Below are positions 30,982-35,489 of a DNA stretch of 35,489 nucleotides, in pieces. The stretch spans positions 1-35,489 of the forward strand of contig JACRKC010000102.1 in assembly GCA_016235555.1 (NCBI GenBank), written 5' to 3'. Source of the stretch: Verrucomicrobiota bacterium (GTDB lineage: Bacteria; Verrucomicrobiota; Verrucomicrobiia; Opitutales; Opitutaceae). The notes below the pieces were generated by a model, which was given only the letters and a program-made list of their open reading frames with translations, did not search any database and was not told where the DNA came from. The translations under genes and the position numbers were made by a program. How positions within the stretch are numbered: position 1 is the stretch's first letter; each line of letters begins with the position of its first letter.

Positions 30982-32304
30982 GTGAAATTCGTCCACGCTC
31001 CGTTCGCCACTCTCACCGCCTTCGTGTGCCTCTCTTTCGGTGTGCTTCATGCGGCGCCGCCCGGCTGGACCACTGCCGCGCCCCGCGACGAAATCGCCCC
31101 CGCCTTCTCCTATGATCCCGCCGGCGGTCCGGACCGCAGCGGCGCCTTCGTCCTCGCCGCCGACGCGCGCGAGGGCCTCATCGGCCGGTGGACGCGCACG
31201 CTCCCCGTCGAGGGCGGCAAGCACTACGCGTTTCGCGCGCTGCGTCATCTCACCGGCGCCGACGGCCGCCGCGCCGCGGTGGCCCGTGTCATCTGGCACG
31301 ACGAAAAGGGCAAGGCCGTCACCCACGACGAGCCGTCGCGCGTCGCCTACAAGCCCGGCGTGCCCCCGCGCGCCGAGCCCGAATATCCCGCCGACGGCGC
31401 CACCGACGCGCGCGGCTGGACCGAGGTCGCCGGCGTCTACCGCGCGCCGTCACGCGCCAGGCAGGCTGTCCTCGAACTCGAATTCCGCTGGGCGCCCAAT
31501 GCGCGGCTCGCGTGGTCGCAGGTCGCGCTCACCGAGGCCGCCGCGCCCGCCGCGCGCAAAGTCCGCCTCGCCGCCGTCCACTTCGTGCCGCGCAACGCCA
31601 GGACCCCCGAAGCCCGCCGCGACGCCTTCGTGCCGCTCATCGCCGACGCCGCGCAACGCGGCGCCGACCTCATCGTGTTGCCCGAAGTCGTCACGTTCGG
31701 CAGCGGCGCGACCTACGCCGGCGTCGCCGAGCCCATCCCGGGGCCGTCGACCGAGTTCTTCGGCGCGCTCGCGAAAAAACACGGCGTCCACCTCGTGCCC
31801 GGCCTCGTCGAGCGCGACGGCCACCTCATCTACAACGTCGCCGTCCTCCTCGGCCCCGACGGCGCGCTCATCGGCAAATACCGCAAAGTCTGCCTCCCGC
31901 GCGGCGAAATCGAGGGCGGCATCACGCCCGGCCACGAGTATCCCGTGTTCGACACGCGCTTCGGCAAAGTCGGCCTGATGGTCTGCTACGACGGTTTTTT
32001 CCCGGAGGTCGCGCGCGAGCTCAGCAACCGCGGCGCCGAAGTCATCGCGTGGCCCGTGATGGGCTGCAACCCCATGCTCGGCGCCGCCCGCGCCTGCGAA
32101 AACCACGTCTACGTCGTGAGCAGCACGCACACCGACGCGAAGGAAAACTGGATGATCTCCGCCATCTACGGCCACGACGGCGCCACGCTCGCCCGCGCCA
32201 CCGACTGGGGCACCGTCGCCATCGCCGAAGTCGACCTCAGCCAACGCCTCCTCTGGTCGAGCCTCGGCGATTTCAAGGCGGAGATCCCGCGCCACCGGCC
32301 TTGA
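30982..32304 (+). CDS. Secreted carbon-nitrogen hydrolase (nitrilase superfamily) with extra N-terminal domain
   Basis: A 440-residue protein. GTG 30982 is chosen because it directly begins a Sec signal ([20 protein letters not shown], cleavage near HAA). Residues about 25-190 form a separate beta-rich region ([60 protein letters not shown]), like a carbohydrate-binding-module fold. The nitrilase/amidase domain from about 195 has the complete Glu-Lys-Cys triad: E235 ([11 protein letters not shown]), K302 ([12 protein letters not shown]) and C335 ([12 protein letters not shown]). The superfamily cleaves non-peptide C-N bonds of amides or nitriles; the substrate is unknown. Export plus a putative binding domain is unusual for the mostly cytoplasmic superfamily and suggests an extracytoplasmic amide, perhaps an N-acylated sugar. 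Codon choice is C-ending-rich compared with the genes to the left. Confidence 0.9.
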   Translation: MKFVHAPFATLTAFVCLSFGVLHAAPPGWTTAAPRDEIAPAFSYDPAGGPDRSGAFVLAADAREGLIGRWTRTLPVEGGKHYAFRALRHLTGADGRRAAVARVIWHDEKGKAVTHDEPSRVAYKPGVPPRAEPEYPADGATDARGWTEVAGVYRAPSRARQAVLELEFRWAPNARLAWSQVALTEAAAPAARKVRLAAVHFVPRNARTPEARRDAFVPLIADAAQRGADLIVLPEVVTFGSGATYAGVAEPIPGPSTEFFGALAKKHGVHLVPGLVERDGHLIYNVAVLLGPDGALIGKYRKVCLPRGEIEGGITPGHEYPVFDTRFGKVGLMVCYDGFFPEVARELSNRGAEVIAWPVMGCNPMLGAARACENHVYVVSSTHTDAKENWMISAIYGHDGATLARATDWGTVAIAEVDLSQRLLWSSLGDFKAEIPRHRP

Positions 32305-32394
32305 GCCAATGCCAGGCGCCAACGCGCGGGTCGCCTGCGCATCGGCCGGGTTGTAGTGCAATTCCCGGTTCGGCTCCAATGACCTCCCCCACCC

Positions 32395-33057
32395 ATGAAA
32401 ATCAAATCCCCACGCACCCTCGCGTTGTTCGCCACGGTCGCGCTTTTTGGTGCCGGGTGTGCCAGCGCCGGTCGCACGGCCAGGACGCTCAGCAAGGCGG
32501 GCGATCTGTTTTCACCTCCGCATTATCTCACGCCGGCCCGCGCCAAGGATCTGGAGCGGCTCAACGACCAACTGGGCCGGAGCCCGCTGTCGGACGAGGC
32601 CAAGGGCTTCGTTTACCGCGCGGTCTTCGACATCAACCAAAGCTACGGCGACTACATCGACCTGCTCACCGCGGGCCGCGCCGGAGTGAATATCGCCTAC
32701 GATACGGTCAACTTGGGGCTCACCGGCGCCTCGACGGCGTTCACGCCGGCGAAGACCAAGACCATTCTCTCCGGTCTCGCGACCTTCTTCCAAGGGCAGA
32801 AAAAATCGGTCGACCACAATCTGTTCAACGACCAGGCCATCTTCGCACTCACCGCGGTGATGGAGGCGCGCCGCGCCGAGAATCTCCGGAGTATCACGAG
32901 CAAGATGGACATGAAGGCGTATTCGTTGGGGGAGGCGCTCATCGACATCGAAACCCTGGATCGCGCCGGCTGCCTCCAATCCGCGCTGCATGCGGCGACG
33001 GCCACGGCCACGACCGGCGCACCGCGGCCGGCCACGGTCACGCCCGGCGTGCGGTGA
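32395..33057 (+). CDS. Probable lipoprotein, unknown function, 220 aa
   Basis: An N-terminal hydrophobic signal (TLALFATVALFGAGC) ends in a Cys at position 22 in a slightly atypical lipobox (G-A-G-C), so lipid anchoring is probable. The mature part is helical and charged (LTPARAKDLERLNDQLGRSP, AKGFVYRAVFDINQSYGDYI, NLRSITSKMDMKAYSLGEAL) and ends in an Ala/Thr-rich tail (ATATATTGAPRPATVTPG). I do not recognise the family. It follows the nitrilase gene by 90 bp and precedes a 317-bp repeat-containing gap. ATG 32395 follows a C-rich leader (CCTCCCCCACCCATG). Confidence 0.78.
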   Translation: MKIKSPRTLALFATVALFGAGCASAGRTARTLSKAGDLFSPPHYLTPARAKDLERLNDQLGRSPLSDEAKGFVYRAVFDINQSYGDYIDLLTAGRAGVNIAYDTVNLGLTGASTAFTPAKTKTILSGLATFFQGQKKSVDHNLFNDQAIFALTAVMEARRAENLRSITSKMDMKAYSLGEALIDIETLDRAGCLQSALHAATATATTGAPRPATVTPGVR

Positions 33058-33142
33058 CGTCCCTGACCACCCCGATCAAGCGCACGGTGCAGCGGGTGTA
33101 ATACCAGCGGGCCTACAGTCCCAAAGCGCACCGTAACTGGTA

Positions 33143-33274
33143 TAACAGGAAGTGCGGTCAGCCAGCTGTGGCGGCGGTCGGTGACCGCCGTCGAGCCTCC
33201 GGCATTCCTCCGTCGGCGGTCACAGACCGGCCGCTACAACCAAGGCATCCGTTTGCTGGCCTCACTTCCTGTCA
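33143..33274. repeat. 132-bp nested palindromic element with ACAGGAAGTG ends
   Basis: Outer ends AACAGGAAGTGCGGTCAGCC (left) and, on the minus strand, GACAGGAAGTGAGGCCAGC. The internal REP-like hairpins are GTGG-CGGCGGTC-GGT-GACCGCCG and, on the minus strand, GTAG-CGGCCGGTC-TGT-GACCGCCG. The core resembles those of elements A and B, but the outer ends differ, so cores and ends can be mixed. It occupies the 317-bp gap 33058-33374, otherwise empty. Confidence 0.82.
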
Positions 33275-33374
33275 CCTCACGGTGCGGCGGCGCGCCCGCT
33301 CGCCGGCTTGACGCTGCCGTGCGGGCCGTTACGTCGTGGAGCGCCCCGCGTTTCCCACTCAACTCCCCCTCCCC

Positions 33375-33719
33375 ATGCCCGGACTCTCTGATGCTATTCA
33401 GGCCCTGAAGACCACGGCCGTCGACCTCACTTCGCTCGAAGTCATCACGCTCACCGGCGACCTCTCCGCGTCGGTGAGCGGCGATGCCGACAAGATCGTC
33501 GATTGGACGAAAATCGTCGCCGACGCGAAAACGGCCGGCGGCAAGGTCACGCTCGTGGCCACCACCAAAATCGCCCTCGACGGCGACGCCGTGCAATACG
33601 TGACCTCGCAGCCCGTGCCGCCCGGCTTGATCGACGCGCACAAGGCGGCCGTCGAGTCCGGCCAGAAGGTGCGCGGCGAGCTGGTCAACTTCGCGCTCGG
33701 CATCATGCAAAAGCTCTGA
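33375..33719 (+). CDS. Hypothetical protein, 114 aa
   Basis: I do not recognise this protein. It has no signal peptide and is predicted mixed alpha/beta: a helix (LSDAIQALKTTAV), strands (LEVITLTGDLSASVS, GKVTLVATTKIALDGD) and a C-terminal helix (LIDAHKAAVESGQKVRGELV). The ATG at 33375 follows CTCCCCCTCCCC, the same C-rich leader type as other genes here; an earlier in-frame ATG at 33336 would add 13 unlikely residues. It is 6 bp upstream of the peptidoglycan-binding-domain gene, so the two are almost certainly one operon and the protein may be its partner. Confidence 0.75.
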   Translation: MPGLSDAIQALKTTAVDLTSLEVITLTGDLSASVSGDADKIVDWTKIVADAKTAGGKVTLVATTKIALDGDAVQYVTSQPVPPGLIDAHKAAVESGQKVRGELVNFALGIMQKL

Positions 33720-33725
33720 GCGCCC

Positions 33726-35210
33726 ATGCCGCCCCCGGACGATGCGTCCGCGGACCCGCTGGCCGCGGCGCTCGCGCAGCGCGCAAGCGATCCGTTCGGC
33801 GTCGTGCCGGCGCTCGCCGCCGCCGCGGACGCCGCGGCCGAGGCGGGCTACCTCGCGCCGCACGCGCGCGACGCGGACGAGTTTGCCGACGCCGGCGACC
33901 GCGTGCGCGCCGTGCGCAAGATGGTGTTTGCGCTCGGTTATCTGCCCGAGGACGACGGCAGGGTGGAGCCTGATCCGCCGCTCCGCATCGCAATCATGCA
34001 GTTCCAGACTGAAGCCGGAGTCACCGTGGATGGCTGGGTCGGACCGGAAACCTGGACCGCACTGGAAGATCTTTACACTTTCGAAGATGAGACGGAAATC
34101 ACGCGCTGGGCGCACACGCCTGAGCGCGCCGCCGTCCTCGCCCGCGCGGCACAGCGGCGCCTCGTCGCGCTCGGGTTGCTCGAGGCCGAGCCACACGATA
34201 TCCAACTCACCCCGGCGCAGCTTGGCGACGCGATGGCTGCTTTCGCTGATATCGCCAACGCGCTCAAGCTCGCTGCGACCGCGCTGCCGCGCGACTACTC
34301 GCCGGCCACACTCACTGCCTTGTTCGACCATGATGGTTTTGTGCGCCGGCTCGCGGACTTCGATCCCGCTGCCCGTATTGGCTCCCCGGCCCGGCGCTTC
34401 ATCGAACGCCTCGCCGGTATCGAACTCTGGCTGCTGCACTACGGCGTCGATCCCGGCGCGGCGGAGGAAGATGCGCCGGCATTTCGCGCCGCGCTGGGAA
34501 AGTTCGCCGCCGATCTCGCGAGCCAGCCGGGGAGCGCGGGCTCCGGTTTCGATCCAGGGAATTTTGCCGGCACCTTTCCCGCCTTTTTTCGCGAGACGCT
34601 GGCGCTGGCCCACGAAGGCGAGTCGATTTCCGCCGCCGACGCCCGGGCGCTCGCCACGGAGCTGGCGGGCCGGCCCGAAGTTTACCAGCCCGCCTGGCTC
34701 GATCGAATCAAGGCGATCGGCGGACAGATCTGGGACGGCCTCAAGCGGGCGTGGGGCTGGTTCAAGCGGCTCTTCGCGTCAGCCGCCGACAAGGTGCGCA
34801 ATGTCGTGCGCCTCGCCTGCCGCCTCGGCTCCGAGGTGTTCGCGCTCGTGCGCGACAGCCTCGCCGCGCTCCCGGCGGCGGTTGGATTCTGGTTTTCCGG
34901 CGAATTGCCGGCACCGGCGGGCATCTGGATCCAGCACGACGGCGACTTCGATTTCCGTGTGGCGATTCGCCGCGACGCGAGCGCGTCGGACTTGGAGAAT
35001 TCGGTGCAGCTGCTGCGCGCGCGGTCGGATCAATTCGTATTCGCGCTTCGCGTGCTGCGTGTGGTGATCGACGCCCTGACGGCGGGCGCAGCGAGTTTCG
35101 CGGGACCGCTTGGCGCAATCCGCCTGGTGGCCGGCCTCATCGGCGCTCGGGGCGATTTGCAGGGCGCGTTCGGTTTCTGGGAAACCCACCGCGAGGAACT
35201 CACCGCCTGA
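33726..35210 (+). CDS. Peptidoglycan-binding-domain protein of unknown function, 494 aa
   Basis: One clear PG_binding_1-like domain at about 58-116 (DRVRAVRKMVFALGYLPE ... GVTVDGWVGPETWTALEDL). A weaker similar repeat may lie near 134-180 and another near 228-262 (ELWLLHYGVDPGAAEEDAPA). From about 325 follows an amphipathic, Lys/Arg/Trp-rich helical stretch (IGGQIWDGLKRAWGWFKRLF), then a small beta segment (GIWIQHDGDFDFRVAIRRDA) and a C-terminal hydrophobic region (about 445-474, VVIDALTAGAASFAGPLGAI...). No signal peptide and no amidase or lysozyme catalytic motif is seen. The combination suggests an envelope-acting or membrane-inserting protein, but this is speculative. It forms an operon with the 114-aa gene; no immunity-like gene is evident before the window ends. 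Confidence 0.75.
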   Translation: MPPPDDASADPLAAALAQRASDPFGVVPALAAAADAAAEAGYLAPHARDADEFADAGDRVRAVRKMVFALGYLPEDDGRVEPDPPLRIAIMQFQTEAGVTVDGWVGPETWTALEDLYTFEDETEITRWAHTPERAAVLARAAQRRLVALGLLEAEPHDIQLTPAQLGDAMAAFADIANALKLAATALPRDYSPATLTALFDHDGFVRRLADFDPAARIGSPARRFIERLAGIELWLLHYGVDPGAAEEDAPAFRAALGKFAADLASQPGSAGSGFDPGNFAGTFPAFFRETLALAHEGESISAADARALATELAGRPEVYQPAWLDRIKAIGGQIWDGLKRAWGWFKRLFASAADKVRNVVRLACRLGSEVFALVRDSLAALPAAVGFWFSGELPAPAGIWIQHDGDFDFRVAIRRDASASDLENSVQLLRARSDQFVFALRVLRVVIDALTAGAASFAGPLGAIRLVAGLIGARGDLQGAFGFWETHREELTA

Positions 35211-35236
35211 GCGATACCGTTGACGGCGCGGTCTGC

Positions 35237-35358
35237 GAGGGCGTCGAAAAAGGCAGGGCCCGACCTCCGGGCGGGCCGAACGCCGCGCCGCGACCCGAGC
35301 GCAGAACGGCCGGCCCGGAGGTCCGGCCCTGCCTTCGAACAACCTTTTCGACGCCCTC
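35237..35358. repeat. 122-bp nested palindromic element with GAGGGCGTCGAAAA ends
   Basis: A perfect 14-bp terminal inverted repeat (GAGGGCGTCGAAAA at 35237-35250; complement at 35345-35358). Inside are two GCAG-headed hairpins: GCAG-GGCCCG-ACCTC-CGGGCGGGCC on the plus strand and GCAG-GGCCGG-ACCTC-CGGGCCGGCC on the minus strand. It begins 27 bp after the stop of the last gene. 35359-35489 holds only further palindromic sequence. Confidence 0.85.
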
Positions 35359-35464
35359 TGAGATTTTGCGCCGGGCCGGCGCCCGCTCACGCGGGGCGGC
35401 CCTGCGGTTTCATTCGCGGTGGGTCCGATACCGCGAAACCGGCTTTGCCTTGGTTGGGAGGTGG

Positions 35465-35484
35465 CACGGGTCTCCTGACCCGTG
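35465..35484. repeat. CACGGGTC-TCCT-GACCCGTG hairpin
   Basis: A perfect 8-bp stem with a TCCT loop (AGGA on the other strand). It belongs with the small stem-swapped hairpins at 49-65, 12036-12085, 16817-16842 and 26219-26243. The window ends 5 bp later, so any larger element is cut. Confidence 0.6.
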
Positions 35485-35489
35485 GCGAA

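Noticed and set aside
33726-35210. Phage endolysin or N-acetylmuramoyl amidase
   Set aside because: Only the binding domain is recognisable; no amidase, lysozyme or peptidase catalytic motif and no phage genes around it.
1-35489. tRNA, rRNA, riboswitch or other structured ncRNA genes
   Set aside because: No tRNA T-loop/anticodon arrangement or known riboswitch core was recognised by eye; covariance-model search would be needed to exclude them.

Overview
The window looks like a chromosomal segment of a high-GC Verrucomicrobiota bacterium, most likely Opitutaceae. This is inferred from gene content, not from a marker gene. Typical of that clade are two planctomycete-type cytochrome (PSCyt/DUF1549/DUF1553) plus DUF1501 modules, two formylglycine sulfatases, three large TonB-dependent receptors (two with the clade-typical 'SPFEV/NPFEV' N-terminus), Tat-exported TIM-barrel and DUF1501 proteins, a secreted ThuA-like protein and a PQQ-type beta-propeller. 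Start codons almost never have a Shine-Dalgarno sequence; they follow C-rich leaders instead.

Layout. 1-2.4 kb: SufE and a TatD-family hydrolase (minus strand) between two copies of a palindromic repeat, then a small unknown gene (plus). 2.4-6.7 kb: DUF1501 then a PSCyt/DUF1549/DUF1553 protein, overlapping by ATGA. 7.2-8.1 kb: an exported hydroxypyruvate-isomerase-like TIM barrel (plus). 8.1-8.85 kb: a REP-associated tyrosine transposase (RAYT) enclosed by its presumed REP palindromes. 8.85-13.7 kb: a TonB receptor, a ThuA-domain protein and a RelBE-type toxin-antitoxin pair. 13.8-19.7 kb: a second module, PSCyt/DUF1549/DUF1553 then sulfatase then DUF1501. 20.0-26.2 kb: beta-propeller, TonB receptor with a carboxypeptidase-regulatory-like domain, and a small secreted protein. 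26.2-30.8 kb: a sulfatase followed by a third TonB receptor. 31.0-35.2 kb (plus): a secreted nitrilase-family hydrolase and a group of three little-known genes (probable lipoprotein, 114-aa protein, peptidoglycan-binding-domain protein).

Function. The sulfatases, outer-membrane receptors and exported oxidoreductase- or heme-type proteins suggest uptake and desulfation of a complex sulfated substrate, probably a glycan. No glycoside hydrolase is present in the window to name it.

The most notable non-coding feature is the density of palindromic repeats in nearly every intergenic gap. Many are GTAG- or GCAG-headed hairpins, the signature of REPs mobilised by RAYTs. At least five different stem sequences occur, and several hairpins sit inside 120-140 bp elements with their own terminal inverted repeats. 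One such repeat lies in frame at the start of a sulfatase gene, and others supply the stop codons of two genes.
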